This document shows, piece by piece, positions 22,117 to 34,679 of a DNA stretch of 64,000 bases (its first letter is position 1; each line of letters opens with the position of its first letter). The notes beneath the pieces were generated by a model, which made no database searches, was not told the origin of the DNA, and was given only the letters and a program-made list of their open reading frames with translations. This stretch comes from Solicoccozyma terricola (lineage: Eukaryota; Basidiomycota; Tremellomycetes; Filobasidiales; Piskurozymaceae). The translations under genes and the position numbers were made by a program. The DNA is taken from contig BCLD01000004.1 of NCBI GenBank assembly GCA_001600875.1, positions 818,553 to 882,552 on the forward strand, in the 5' to 3' direction.

Positions 22117-25100
22117 ATGGCAGCTCCGAACGGTATGGCACCTCGGCCCACCAACGCCAACGCCAATGCAATGGCGCAGATGGAGACTTTCCTCCGACAG
22201 CTGCCTGTAGAGCTTCAAACGCAGATGCTAAACCTGCCGCTGGATCAAAAAATCAACTTCGCTAGACAGTACATGGCGGCAAAGAAGGCTCAGAGCAACG
22301 GGGTGAGAAATCTCATCTACACATGTCTCGTATGTGGTGCGGATTCATTGATGCGGATTTTCTGCTCTGCCAACAGATACAAATGCTACAACAACCCCAG
22401 CAACAACAGCAGCAACCTCCTCAGCGGCCTCTGATGGATGCTCAGGCGTTCGCTCAAGCTCAAGCGCAAGCTCTGATCGGACAGCAGCAGCAGCAGCAGC
22501 AGCAGCGAATGCAAGGCCCTCCTCTTCGACCAGATAGCATCCCTGGCTATACCGCAGAACAGCTCAAGCAACTTTCGGCCAATAATCCTGGTATTCAACA
22601 TCTCCTTAGTCAGATTGCCGTTAATGGACAACAGGTCACGCCAGCATCTCAAGCTGCTTTACAGCAGCTGATACAAGCTCAAGCCATGCAGAATCAGAAT
22701 CACATCCAGCCACAACTGCAGCAAGGTCTGAATCACCCTGGTATCCCGATGCCGCGAACACCCAGCCAAACTCAACTCGGTATGGCGCGCGGCATGTCAA
22801 ATCAAGGACCAATGCAACATCCATCCTCTCCTGCTTCTTTCTCCTCTCCACAAATCCAACAATCTCCGAAGCAAGGAGGAATCAGCACACCTCAACAGCA
22901 TAACATCCCTCTCGGTCAGCCAAACAATCTCGCTCACTTTAACAAGGTCGCAGAGCTGCAGAATCGAGCCAACGGAGGTCCACCCTTGACTCCTCAGCAG
23001 ATGCAACATGTGCTTCAAAGTCAAGCGATGCGAGCGCAAGGTTCCAACCAGGGCCAGGTCCGTCCGATTCGCCCGCCTATGCAGCAGCAACCTCAACACG
23101 GTGTGAACGGACAGATGCTGCAGAATGGACAAGGACAAGGGATGTCAGTGAGACCGCAGGGTCAGTCACCGGCAAATGCAGCGATGATGTTGAATGGAGT
23201 GCAAGGGTTCGCTGGAACACCTTCGGGATTGGCGGTGGATAGGATTGTGGATCATTTGCAGGAGCTGGGTGATCTGCGTGATCAGAATGCACTTGACAAG
23301 ACGCAGAAGGAAGCCGTGAGTGACAGATGCTCCGCGCAGATAGCTCGCAAAGTATCATATTCATCCTGTTGTCACTTCTAGATTAATACCCTCATCAGTA
23401 ACCCTCGTGTCGTCCAGGATCAATTCGTCGCCCGCGCAGCGAAAGCACAGGAAGACCGTTTATCCGTAGCCCAACAGGAGCTTCGCAACGGAGGTGTGCC
23501 GGGTATGATGATGATGGACGGGCAAGGAAATCAAAGCCAGGCAGCTGCGATTCGTGCTCTACAGCAAAACAAGATCGGCCAAGCAGCTTTGGCGATGCAG
23601 CAACAGCAACTGCAAAACCAGTTCGCTAGACAGCAAGCTGCTCAGATTGGTGGCAGCACACCACAAAGTAGCATGAACGGACCAGGAGGGATGATGTCAA
23701 CTGGTCAATCTAGCAATCCGATGACACCGGGTGATGGTCAAGCTCAGTCACGAGGGAGTAACAGCGGACCAAATACTCCAGGGGGTGGTATGATGTCGGA
23801 TATTTCTCAGCAGACGGGCCAACAATTTGTAGCAAAGATATCTTCATTCAGTGAGGAGAAGAGGGAGGAGATCTTTCGGAAGGTGAGCCACGGACCTTCG
23901 CATGCTTACCTTGGGACTATGACTGAATTACGACCTGTTACCTGCCCAGAACCCGCAAATTCGACCATGGTATACAAAGCAATTGGCTCAGCTGATGCAG
24001 CGGCATCACGAGCGTCAGCTTCAGGAGGTTGCAGGTCATCAGATTGCTCAAGCTCAAGCTCAAGATCGGATGCTCAACATCGGCAACATGCAAGGGCAAA
24101 TGAACGGCATCGGAGGGGCACAACAAAATGTTCCGACACAAATGCCTTTGCCCAACCTCCAACTTCCTGCCAATCGGCAGCGCAACTCATCAGCCGGGTC
24201 GAATCAGCAGCAGCAACAGCCATCACCTCAACAGATGGCATTATCTCAAGCTGCCGCTATTGCGCAGCAGCAGCAACAACTCCAGGCAGTCGTTGCACAG
24301 GCGCAATCTCAGATCCAGCAACAACAGGCGATGCCTCATTCGCAGAGTCAAAGTCCAGGCGGAGGTCAAGGTACTCCTATCAGTCGTGCGAACGGCGCAC
24401 TATCCGTCCCTCGGGGCGGGACCCCTAATCGGGTCATGTCGTTGCAGGGCGTCAACAACCGAGCATCGCCGGGCCCCAACCAAGGGGGGTCGCCTAGTCT
24501 TCGCCAGGCTGATATTAAGCCAGGTATGGGCGGATTTAATGGTCAAGCCCCCAACGTCGCTGACCTCCAAGCCCGAATGCAAGGCAATATGCCGCATAGT
24601 TATGTGAATGGAGTAATGCAAGGCGACTCGCAGAAGAATCAAGGACAGATGCCATCGCAACAACACACCCCGAACATCCCTCATGACTTCCGTCCGATTA
24701 CCGTACAGTCTCTCGTCATTCCGGAAAAGTTATCGGACCAAGAGACCAGGTGGCCGGCTGCGTCTAATTTTCCCAACAAGCTGGGTGCGCGACCTACGCT
24801 CTCTAACGGTCTTGGCCCTGGAGCTGTTTTAGGTATGCCCATCATCGAGAGCCGGCCGTCGACCTTCAAGGATCTTATCGACAAGTTGACATCGAAGCAG
24901 CCGTCCGTGCAGAGTCGGCCGCTGCGTGGCTCTTTATTTGACCGGTCAGGTCATGCTGAGGAAGAAGAGCTGGAAGAAGAACCCAAGATAATTCCGGTCG
25001 AAAAGGTGACTCCCTCCACTGAACCTGATATGGATCATGAACCAGAGTCCAGCGCCATCTCGGTCCCAAAAAAGAGAAAGATCTCTGAGATTGCCAGAAA

Positions 25101-25566
25101 TGTTGACAAGGACATCGTTCTGTCTGACGGTGTTGAGAAAGTGAGTGACGGCCGTGGACAAACCGCAGGTGCCCAGCTGATTTCGATCAATGGCTGCAGT
25201 TCCTTTTGGAAATAGCGGACGAGCTGATAGAATCGGTTGCCCAGGCGGGCTGCCGGCTCGCCAAACATCGCAAGGGACATAGGTTGGACGTCAAAGATTT
25301 GCAGGTTCACCTTGGTGAGCTGAACTTGACGGAATTTCATTGACGCTGTGGATCTGATTCTTGCCATGCATGCCCTTGTAGAGCGGGATAGCAATATTTT
25401 TATCCCTGGTTACGCCTACGAAGCGATCCGCGTTGACCAAGCTCCCTTTCTTCGCAAGACACAAGTCCCCTCGACCAGAACCATGCGAATGGCAGCACTT
25501 CAGCAGGCCAAACGAGACGGTGCTCCGATTGGCAAAGCACCAGTCAAACAAGCGCAACAAGCATGA
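22117..25566 (+). CDS. TAF12: TFIID/SAGA subunit TAF12
   Basis: TAF12 pairs with TAF4 in TFIID and with Ada1 in SAGA through its histone fold; nuclear. Exons 22117-22302, 22377-23315, 23382-23882, 23950-25140, 25200-25314 and 25382-25566 give 1038 aa. The histone fold is C-terminal (about residues 937-1000): LLEIADELIESVAQAGCRLA, KHRKGHRLDVKDLQVHLERD and IFIPGYA, matching yeast TAF12 closely. The rest is a long disordered region rich in Gln, Asn, Pro and Gly with several poly-Gln runs (CAG/CAA from 22380 on). Near the N-terminus, METFLRQLPVELQTQML and a helical SSFSEEKREEIFRK segment resemble activator-contact regions of fungal TAF12 (inference). Confidence 0.92.
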
Positions 25567-25682
25567 TGTCCGGCGGCCACAATCTTCGCCTCACCTTTGT
25601 ATAAGCTCACGCATGAGCTATCCTTCCCCAATTGTATATAGCACATTAATGCCGAATTCATCAATATCCAAGCGAAGCGCGC

Positions 25683-28600
25683 TCATCTTACTCGCTCGTA
25701 AATGTACAAATACGCCAAACTCTTCATCCTCTGATTTGCTTCGCCCTCGGCGAGAGCGACCTTCTCGTCATTGAAAAGCACCCACTTGTCGTCTTCTTGT
25801 CTAACAGTAGCGACGTAGTGACCAGAGTGTACAGAAGGCCCTTTGTGCGAAATGAAGGCCTTCAGTCGGTACATTGCAGGAACATTGACGTCACCCGGAT
25901 AGGTTAGATTAGTGGCAGGAGAGTCTGAATCCGAGGAGGCGGCAAGATCTTCTTGACCCATGTCATCCGGGTGTGAGAACAGCCATTCGATTGCTCGCTC
26001 AGTATTGTTGTCCTGCAGGCAGGTAAAATATGAGAAGGTGACGTGAAAGTGCCAGCGTCCAGCGTAGAACTTACGGTCTCCCTTAAAGCCTTCTTGGCCT
26101 GAGCGGATGTGAAGCCCATGTCCATGAGCATCGACTGGGACTCAGCAGTTATCTCGGCTCCTTGTGGTTTGGGTGCAGAAGCACCAAGACTGAGAGGTGC
26201 ATCGATGTCTACAACGATAATGAAAGCTCAGTTAATGCTGCATATTAACACTCATCCAAAGACTTGCCAGCGTCTTCCATATGTTCGAAGAGCCAATTCA
26301 TTGCAGACTCGGCATCGGCATTTCCGGTAGCGAGGAGAGCTTTCTGGCATCGGACAATGGGGAATCCCATACCTTCTAATTGAGCCATAGCTGCAGCGTT
26401 GAACTCGGGAACTTGAGGCTCTGTTGCAAACCCGTGTTGGCTACCCATCTCCAGGATGTATACCTGTTGCGTACTCACCAGCTGGCGAGTCTTTTAGCTC
26501 CTTTTCTCCAGCTTGCAGGCCTTGGCCGAGGAATCGATCCATTACTATGATATCATCCACATCAACAGGGATCTCTAAAGATAGATTTGGGTCAGCTGTG
26601 TGCTTGCGACGTCGTCGTATCCTCCAAATCACCTAGCTTCGTCGGCATCCAGTTAACGAGCTGGAATTTCTTCATGTGCAGAATTAGAGTCTCAGGAAAG
26701 GTCTTCAGGCTGTTCTGTCTGTGGGCAGGAGGAATAAGTGTGGAGTTTGTACTGCCTTACGAAATTAGGTCATGTCGACTCACTTTTGAGCGACGACTGA
26801 CTTCTTGCAAGAAGGACAGGAATATTGAAGCGCTTCCGGTGCCATAGCCAAGTCCAGGCAATGTTGTAAAGCGACACCCTCATACTCTTTGACAGGTGTC
26901 GTCCCATTTTCTGCCAGCGTGACCTCCTTTTCCTTGGCTGGCACTGGAAGACTAAGCGAATCCGCCTGATCCACCTTGTAGCTTACTCCACCACACTCAG
27001 TGCAGGACAGACGCTGCTCGGTAGCGAAGGAGAAAGTAGCGGCAGCCTCAGCGCCTTCATTACCAGCGCCAAGTCGTCTATGCGCGTCTTGTCGAAGAGT
27101 CTTGAGTAGGTGCTGAAGAAATTCCTCTGAATCCTGTTGACGCATTGTCGCGAACTCTTCATGACCTTTACCGACGAGCGCTTTAAACATCGCTGGACGA
27201 AGTCCCTCTTGGAATCGCTGTGTAGACTCGGTTGTCTGCTCCATAGTCGAGGTTGGAGCGACTGGTGCCATAGCCGGGACTGAATAACGACCGGAAAGCA
27301 ATCCCATTCCGACCTTGTGCATCTGACACTCCAGACAATCGGCAGGCAAAGGGATTGGACAGGTTCGGTAATGGTCTTCGGCTGTCGTTGTATATCGTGT
27401 TGCAAATGCCGGAAGTGCGAAGAGGCATTGAAGAACCGAAGCCATGTAGCAACTGCACGTCTTGATGTCGTCAGCATCAAGCCATAGGAATGACCTTGCA
27501 TGGCACTATCTCTCACCTGTTCCCCAAGTTTTTAAGACCCGTCAAACCAGGGCCGAATAAAGGCTTCATTTCCTGTCCATCATCACCCGTCATTGAAAAG
27601 TCAAATTTGAGATTGTGTTCGATTTGCTGTGATGAACACCGATGCAATCAGTCCCCGTCGGTCTCACCGCACTCTCACCCGAACTCACCAGCTCGGTCAT
27701 ACTCTTCTCAGTCTTCGTTTGTCCCATCATCTCAATCCCAAATGTCTTCAAATGATTCGCTAATTCCGGATCCAGTCTAGCCTCATTGCAAGCGTAACAG
27801 TAGATATCTGGTCTCGCCCAAAGCCATCAGTCTCTTTCTTTTACGAGGAAGCAATCGAAAGGAAGACAACTGACCACCACCACCCTCAGGAGTGATAGTT
27901 CCTAATTTAACTCCAACCATATGTCCCGTCTCTTCGTAATGCTGTAGCGCATGCCCATTCCCACCGATTCCTCCGAATTGTTGACGACCACAGTTTACAA
28001 GACCACATGTCATGCAAAGCCAGAGATTTGATGAGAGTTCACAGGATGAGCATGTAGGTGAGACTGCAACCCAAATGAGTTTCCCTTAGAATGATTCGCG
28101 AGTGGTACGAGTGATTCATAGATGACTCACTTTTGCCACTCTCGATCAAACTGTCTTGCTCCAAACACAAAGTATGTTCACAAGCGGTGATTTCCTCTTC
28201 CCATGCCTTTACTTCAGATTGTTGAGCAGAAGACATTGATCTCATTACTCCTTGCACGATTGGCTCGAGCTGATGACGATCAGCGAAATCAGGAGAATCA
28301 GCGGTTGGCTCCTGGCTCCCTCTGATTCAGCTAGAGAGCGGTATCACCTGTTTGGTATCATCGGATGATAGCTTGACATCCCCATTACATTGAAAACATA
28401 TGATTTCCCTAGAATAGGAATAAGTATCCTCCTCAGATTGGACGACAATAGCCAACTTCTTCATCGGTGGCTCTTGATCATCCTAACAAAAGTTGAGCAA
28501 CTCTAGGTCAGCAAAACACCTTTTCCATTCTTCTCTCCACCAAGACGGGTCATTTCCACTCACCCTCTGCTTTCCTGGCTTTCTCGTCCGCTTGATCACC

Positions 28601-28950
28601 AATCCGAGAATGTGACCCGTTCGCTCAGCATGAAGGTTACCGTGAGTGTGACCTTCTTCGTTGGAGATGCAACCACCATTGAAGCAATGGAGGCAGACAG
28701 CAATGCCTGTGGGTCGGTCCTTGGTGATAATCCTGTCAGGCTAAGGGATACTCTTACAAGAGATATTGTGTCTCTCACTTGATCATCAAAGCACTGAGTG
28801 CATTCCTCTCTGAATGACGAAGCAACATTTAGCGCTGCTCTCTTCCCCGAGGGCTGTACAGCGAGCTTACTTGTGGACCTGCTGACTTGGCCTAGGTGGT
28901 GACAGTTGGCTGATCAAAGCTCCAGCATGAGGACAGGAAGGTGTCGACAT
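25683..28950 (-). CDS. UBP14: Ubiquitin carboxyl-terminal hydrolase, USP5/UBP14 type
   Basis: This enzyme disassembles free polyubiquitin chains and keeps the monoubiquitin pool; cytosolic. Fourteen exons give 808 aa (yeast Ubp14 is 781). In order: N-terminal variant zinc finger (CTQCF, CLHCFNGGCI, HAERTGH); zf-UBP at about 181-245 (CSSCELSSNLWLCMTCGLVN, then GNGHALQHYEETGH); catalytic Cys box LKNLGNSCYM at about 315-324; two UBA domains (MEGMGF-like MAQLEGMGFPIVRCQKALL and SMLMDMGFTSAQAKKALRE); and the His box GPSVHSGHYVATVR followed by KWVLFNDEKV. The intron at 26209-26267 uses a GC donor (GCTG|GCAAGT). The start MSTPSCPHAG is the first Met. It converges with TAF12 (116 nt) and diverges from the chromodomain gene. 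Confidence 0.94.
26209..26267 (-). other. GC-AG intron in UBP14
   Basis: Joining MEDA to DIDAPL, as in USP5 proteins, needs donor GCTG|GCAAGT and acceptor TTGTAG. No GT donor nearby keeps the frame. It again fits the GC-AG consensus. Confidence 0.7.
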
Positions 28951-29322
28951 GATTTGATTTTAGTCGAGTTGTGGGAATGTTGTGGATGGTGAAGGAACCC
29001 TTGCTGTCTGATTTCCCCTCCACTATGCGAGATGATGACGTGCGGTGTTGCAGCAGTAACACCTTTTGATGGATGATTTGCACCTGAATGAGCGTTGGCT
29101 CGGTATAGCTATGTTCCTCAATGTCCCTGCAAGCGGATGGTCTGACTTGGCCAAGCTCGTCACCACCATCCTAGAGCTCATCGCCATCATCCAGTGAGCG
29201 ATCGTCGGTCACGTGTCATTTCTCAACCCTCCTTGCTCTCTGGCTTCAGGCCATGCTATGCTGTCTACCTCATATCGTCTTACATTCAAATACTCACTCA
29301 CAACGAATCCCATCCTCAAGCG
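28951..29322. promoter_or_regulatory. Divergent promoter region, UBP14 / chromodomain gene
   Basis: No gene is supported. Both neighbours are transcribed away from it. There is an in-frame open stretch upstream of the chromodomain start, but it lacks a better Met. Confidence 0.5.
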
Positions 29323-31686
29323 ATGCCGCGGGGTCCATCTCAAGCGATCTCTTCACAGGCATCCCCACCAAACATCGTACATGACTCCCAACCCATCTCT
29401 GAATCAGAATACGAAGCACGCGCTATCCTCGACCAACGTTACTCGAATCGACGACTCCAATATCTAATCGATTGGGTGGGAACTGATGCTGATGGTCAGC
29501 CTTACGAACCTACATGGGAACCAGAGGCGAATTGCTCCAAGGGGTTGGTAGATGGTTGGAAAAAAAGAATCACGCTGGATCCGATGTTGGTAGGGAGGTA
29601 TGCTAGTCAGGAGGAAGCGAGGAGGAAGAGGAAGAGTGACGGGAAGAGGAAGGTACCGAGCGAGGCTACTTCGACGGAGAACACACCTCAGAAGCCGGTG
29701 AATCGGACAGCTAAACGACCAAGAATCGTTGAGAGTAAGTCGTCCTGTTGCATATTCAACCCATATGAAGAAGTCTCAACTAAAAGCTGTTTCTCCGTGT
29801 ATCGTATCTCCCCAGGCCAATCAGACCAAGCTCCCACTTCCCTAACCTCGCACGCAGAACCATCACCCGCTCGTCGTCATATCGCTCCAAGCAACACAGA
29901 GTCGCCGCACCAACCAACCCGCTCAAAGCTTCGAAAAGGGTCGACAGCGCGACCAAAAAACCTCGGTGCTCCAGCTACGAAATCAAATAGCGGTACACCT
30001 CAAGCTCAAAGACTCGAAGTGGAGGACATGACTGATAAGAAGAGAAGGGTCGGATTTGCCGAAGCAGCTGCGCCGTCTGAACAAATGGCCGAGGACGAAG
30101 CGAACGACGAGCCTGGTCGAAATGACTACCTCGAACCCGCCGCCGTCGACTCTCAACAAACGGAAGAGGAAGTTGCACCATCAGATCCTGAAGAGTATGC
30201 CGCAAGCCAGGACTACATGGCGGGTTTCTCGGAATCTCAAGCCGACGCATTACATCGGGTAGTCGATTTGTTGACATCGCAAATGGATCAAATGGACGAA
30301 TCGGATAATATCTTTGCTGTTACTGCTCCGGAGGGGATGGAAGCACAGGGAAACAATGGAGAAGGTGACGCTACTGCGAATACATCCATAATCCCAGATT
30401 CGCAAGTTGAACCTAGTGTTCCATCTGGAACGCCAGCAGAAGAGACCGCTTCGGCCCATATGAATCATGTAGCAGTAGGCCAATCGATGGAGATGGCGGA
30501 CACCTCGGTCATCCAGAGTACACCTCAAGAAGCCAGTTCTGCTGATCTTTCTCGACAAACGGATGAGAGTATGGAAATGGCGGTAGACAAACCGGCAACA
30601 ACGGAGGAAGGATTGACAGTCTCTTCGTCTGCCGATCAACAGGTGAGCTTTTGACTGTCTATGACAACGTTTGTCTTCACACTTATCACTGGTTCTGTGA
30701 TCAGGAACGCACTCCGGAACTCAACCCGCTCACCGCCGTAGTGGAAGAACGAGATCAGACTATCGCTTCCCTTCACGTGAAGATTACCTCTCTGCAAAAG
30801 ACGATCAAAAACCAGGCTTCCGATCTCGATTTCCAAAGGAACATGTATAATCAAGCTTCAAACCAAGCAGTTGGCCTTGCCAATGATCTGCGCTCCGCCA
30901 GGGACGAGGTCAAGAAGCTGAAGGATCAACTCGATAGAGGGCTCAAGCAGAAGGATGCTTTCCATACCGCGCAGACCCAGTCAAAGGATCAAAAGATCCA
31001 AACGTTGGAAAAGCAGGTCACCCTTCTACTTGCGCAGAATAGAGCGACGAACGATGAAGTCAGATCGAGGGCGAGTGATTATCCAAACGTAGTCGCGATG
31101 AATACTCGACTTCGCAGGGAACTCGATGACCGAGACGAGGAGGTTGAGCTATACACATCGTTGGTCAAGACATACAAGAAAAAGATCGAAAAGCTGCGGG
31201 GACCTCGGATGGGTCGACTTCCTCGCCTAACGATGATGGAAGCTGAGGAGGAGGACGATGACCAGTCGTCTTCCGACGAGGACTTTGATCCTGAATCCGA
31301 GGAGGATGACGATGAAGACGAGCCATTTGACACCGATGACGAGGAGGAAATCATCATCAAGGGATTGACGGACGTGCCGGTAATGGCCGCACCACCTGCT
31401 CAAGCCGTTGTTGCCACTGAGGTGTTCCAGCAGCCAACTGGAATGGATACGACGAGCTTTGTACAACCACTAGCTCAACAGCTCTCGCAACCCGATCTAG
31501 CCGACTATGTCATCTGCCGATGGGCTGAGGTCCCTCAACAACAGTGTGGATACCTCTCTCAGTCGCACGAGGTCGGTTGTTGGACGTCGACCTAGACTTG
31601 ACTAACATCTAGCTGACAAATACTGCACCTATCTTATTCAGGACATGGACATGCATGTTGTCAGTCACATTCCCAGCGACGAATGA
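29323..31686 (+). CDS. Chromodomain and coiled-coil protein
   Basis: No named ortholog is recognised. Exons 29323-29734, 29816-30642, 30705-31571 and 31642-31686 give 716 aa. A chromodomain lies near the N-terminus (about 27-80): YEARAILDQRYSNRRLQYLI, then WVGTDADGQPYEPTWEP. The aromatic-cage positions (Tyr at the start, W in LIDW, W in TWEP) are present, so it may bind methyl-lysine (inference). After it come basic stretches (RRKRKSDGKRK, AKRPR) that could act as nuclear localisation signals, a long acidic and Ser/Thr-rich region, a coiled coil (about 414-580) and an acidic Asp/Glu run (about 590-630). The first intron (81 nt) has no stop in frame; its removal is supported by splice motifs only. 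Confidence 0.78.
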
Positions 31687-31898
31687 TGACGTCTCGAAAG
31701 ATCGAGGCGGCCTCCATTTACTGGTATTTCACGGGATGTCTAGGATAGTCATTGTATGATTGTATGGATGTTTCACCCCCTCTGTGAACCACGACACTGT
31801 GTACAACCAGACGAAAAAAGATCTTTTAATCATATGCAATGGCCTCATGAGTGTCGCATGTAAACAAAACGCTAGAAATCCCTCATCTATGGTCTGGA

Positions 31899-34033
31899 TC
31901 AGATATATGGTGGACCGAGACTCTTTCGGAAGACGGAGGAAAGGGCTTCGACGACAAGAAGGAGGACACCACCTCCTGGAGCGAGACGAAGGACCTGGTT
32001 TAAAAAAAAAAAAAATTGGAGTGGATAATTCGTGTCAGTCCGACTGTGTGAGGTGTATAGCCAGCCAGCCTCGAGCCGTTGATTGCCCACCTTTGGAGTG
32101 AAACCCTTGTACAAAGCGGCGAAACCTTCTTCCCTCGCCGTCTTGACCAAAGCTGGGTATGTCCTGTTGTACCAGCACACATTCCCCACCATCAGTATAT
32201 ACCTCGGGATCTGTTAAGAAAAGAGCGATCACTCACCATTCTCCAGTGCCCTGCATTTGTATTCTCGACTTGATGACGTCGACTATGAACGCCACGAAAA
32301 ATGGTTATCAGTGATTCCGGTGTTCCGCCGGGGTTTTTTTATTTTATTTTCCAACGAATGAGGACATTCTAAAACTCACAAGGAGTGTTCAAAGCAGTTC
32401 CAATAGCACCACCGATAGCACCAGAGATGAAGTTGTTGGCGAGTTCACCACTTTTGGACTGTAAAAAAGAGTATTTAGGTATGACGAAATGACGAGACGA
32501 CGCACGAAACGGGAATGATACTTACCTGAGCTTTGGGAAGCAATGACCTGATTTGGAAAATAGATCCAAAGTAACCACCATCTATTTAAAAAAAAATCCC
32601 TCTTTGCAAAATCAGCATTCCACCCAAAATAAATCCTCGTCTATGACGACACGGGGGTCCACTTTTTGTTTTTTCTATCCCGAACCACTCACTCCACCAG
32701 AAATGCCTCCAAAAAGTCGCTTCCATCCCACTATACATGGCTAAAACACCTTCTTTTTTAATAGTCTGTTTAATAACATCCATTGGACCTTTAAAAGTTG
32801 ATGCTTTATCTTGAAGACGAATTTTAACCAATTCGAATGGAGTGACTACTATTGATTCAGTTGCTCCTGCCATACAACCGGTGTAGATTGCGACGGATTG
32901 AGTCATTGGTATGGCACCGTTTGAAGTGAACAGGTTTCCCCAGTATCCATTGGCGGCGACTGAGGCGCGGGGTTGGGGGGTTGGGGGGGGGGAAACAAAA
33001 AAGGTTAATAGAATCAGTAATCTATGTCTATGGGGTTCGGGATGTTTCAACAACAACGGAAAAAAAAAACTCACATTTAACAGCTCTCTTCGGAGCTTCC
33101 AACATCAAAGGCGGGACAATACCTCTATACAATCTACTAAACCTATCCTTCCCCCGAAAAAAAAAACAACCCCCCGCCCACCCCGTAAAACAACCATCAG
33201 GTTCAAACAATTCCCAAAAAAACAACAACAAACGAACCGAGAGTATGTCTTGTTCATACGTCTCGGGGAAAGAAAACTTTTATGACTCACCCTTCTTTCG
33301 CTATGATATCTTTAAACATCCCAATCATACCGAATTGACCTTTTCCTTTCTCAAGTTGCATACGAGTCTTTACTACGTCTATATCATCATTGAGAATAGA
33401 AACGCACAAGAGCAAACCCCCCCGGGCGGAAATCAGGATTCGGGCGCTTGTCCTTTCTTGTTTGTTATAATTCATAAATGATAACTCACCGAGTGGATAT
33501 AAAGTCAACAACTCTGTACATCCTGCTAATGCACCGGCAGTGAATGTATAAATGAATGGAAGGGCTGAGGGAATGGTGGTAGTAGAATGAAATCCGGATA
33601 GAGGAGATTACGAGGGATTCCGAGGTGAGCGACGGCGCGGCGTTGAGGAGGGGGGGGGGGGGGGGGGGGGGGGGGAATTGGGAAGAGGTTGGAATGATGA
33701 TTTAGGAGTTTGGGGGGGGGGGGGGGGGGGGGGGGNNNNNNNNNNNNNNNNNNNNNNNNNNNNNNNNNNNNNNNNNNNNNNNNNNNNNNNNNNNNNNNNN
33801 NNNNNNNNNNNNNNNNNNNNNNNNNNNNNNNNNNNGGGGGGGGGGGGGGGGGGGGGGGGGAATTCGGGAACATTGATCAGGGAAGGGAGTAGGTTATATG
33901 AAAATTGGAGGGGTGGAGGATGGGTGATTTCTTTGATAAGTAGAGGTATACATGTTCGTCAGGGAGTTTTTGGTTTTGCAAACTCACGTTTTACCCGTTT
34001 AGCACCGGTTGATTTCTGAGCTTGTGCAGACAT
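31899..34033 (-). CDS. ODC1: Mitochondrial 2-oxodicarboxylate carrier (SLC25A21/ODC type)
   Basis: An inner-membrane carrier that exchanges 2-oxoadipate/2-oxoglutarate, linked in fungi to lysine and glutamate metabolism. Exons 34033-33988, 33564-33490, 33378-33291, 33142-33075, 32959-32693, 32581-32526, 32458-32380, 32282-32237, 32163-32091 and 31994-31899 give 297 aa, the usual size. The three carrier signatures are YPLDVVKTRMQ, TPFELVKIRLQ and TPFDVIKSRIQ. LYRGIVPPLMLEAPKRAVKF, EATFWRHFWWNGGYFG and VLRLAPGGGVLLLVV match yeast Odc1/Odc2 better than citrate carriers. Intron 1 contains G homopolymers and a 100-N gap, so its length is unknown. All coding exons lie outside the gap. Confidence 0.92.
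33736..33835. other. Assembly gap (100 N) inside G homopolymers
   Basis: A run of exactly 100 N lies in intron 1 of the oxodicarboxylate carrier. It is flanked by G runs at 33712-33735 and from 33836 to about 33860, with a further G run at 33650-33675. The gap probably marks failed sequencing through poly-G. Confidence 0.95.
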
Positions 34034-34679
34034 CTTCCTCTAATCTAGTAGGGGGATGGATTTTTAATCAAAACGAAAAGATCTCCTTGATTGTCTAAAC
34101 TGACACTCACGAATTCGACGACGAAAACCGGAGATGTTTTAGTTGCTTTTGGTATTCAAAAACAAAAAGGGGGGGGGGGGGGGGCGTTTTCAATTGAAAT
34201 ATTGGGAAAAAGGGCAAGTTTACCCCGAAGATTCGGGGAGCTTGAAATAGTAAAACCGGGAAGGGAATTCCGAGATGACCGAGGATTGGAATGAAATGCT
34301 TTTTTTCTTTTTGTCCAGTCGATTTGCAGGTAATAGTGGTCGGAGGAGGAGGAGGAGGGGGGGGGGGAAGGGGACGAGGTGGATGGATGAGAGCGGTGAG
34401 GTGAGGAGAGGGTGGTGGAACAGATAACCCCCCCTCCCCCTCCCCCTCCCCCCAACTGCCCTCCTGGGACCCCACGGCGACGAGCGACCCCTCCCCCCCT
34501 CCCTCCCTCCCCGTTCCATGCGGGACTCAGTTTATTCGCCACCCACCCAGGCCATGCGGGACTCTCACATTTCCCATTTTTGCGCCTAGGGACAGCTCTT
34601 TCCACTCTTTTTGTTCAAGGATCCACATCGAGTTCCCATATTCAATCAGATTCGACCCCACTTACAAATAACAGCAATC
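34034..34679. promoter_or_regulatory. Divergent region between the carrier and eIF3b
   Basis: No gene is supported. It holds a G run (34168-34183), a G-rich then C-rich stretch (34345-34455) and a 13-bp direct repeat CCATGCGGGACTC at 34516 and 34552. It should contain both promoters. Confidence 0.5.

Noticed and set aside
32780..33000. Citrate (tricarboxylate) carrier as the identity of the SLC25 gene
   Set aside because: The C-terminal RLAPGGGVLLLVV and the LMLEAPKRAVKF segment fit the 2-oxodicarboxylate carriers better.
34107..34605. Minus-strand proline/serine-rich frames in the carrier/eIF3b spacer
   Set aside because: They arise from G-rich/C-rich low-complexity DNA and overlap the carrier's start region; no family similarity.
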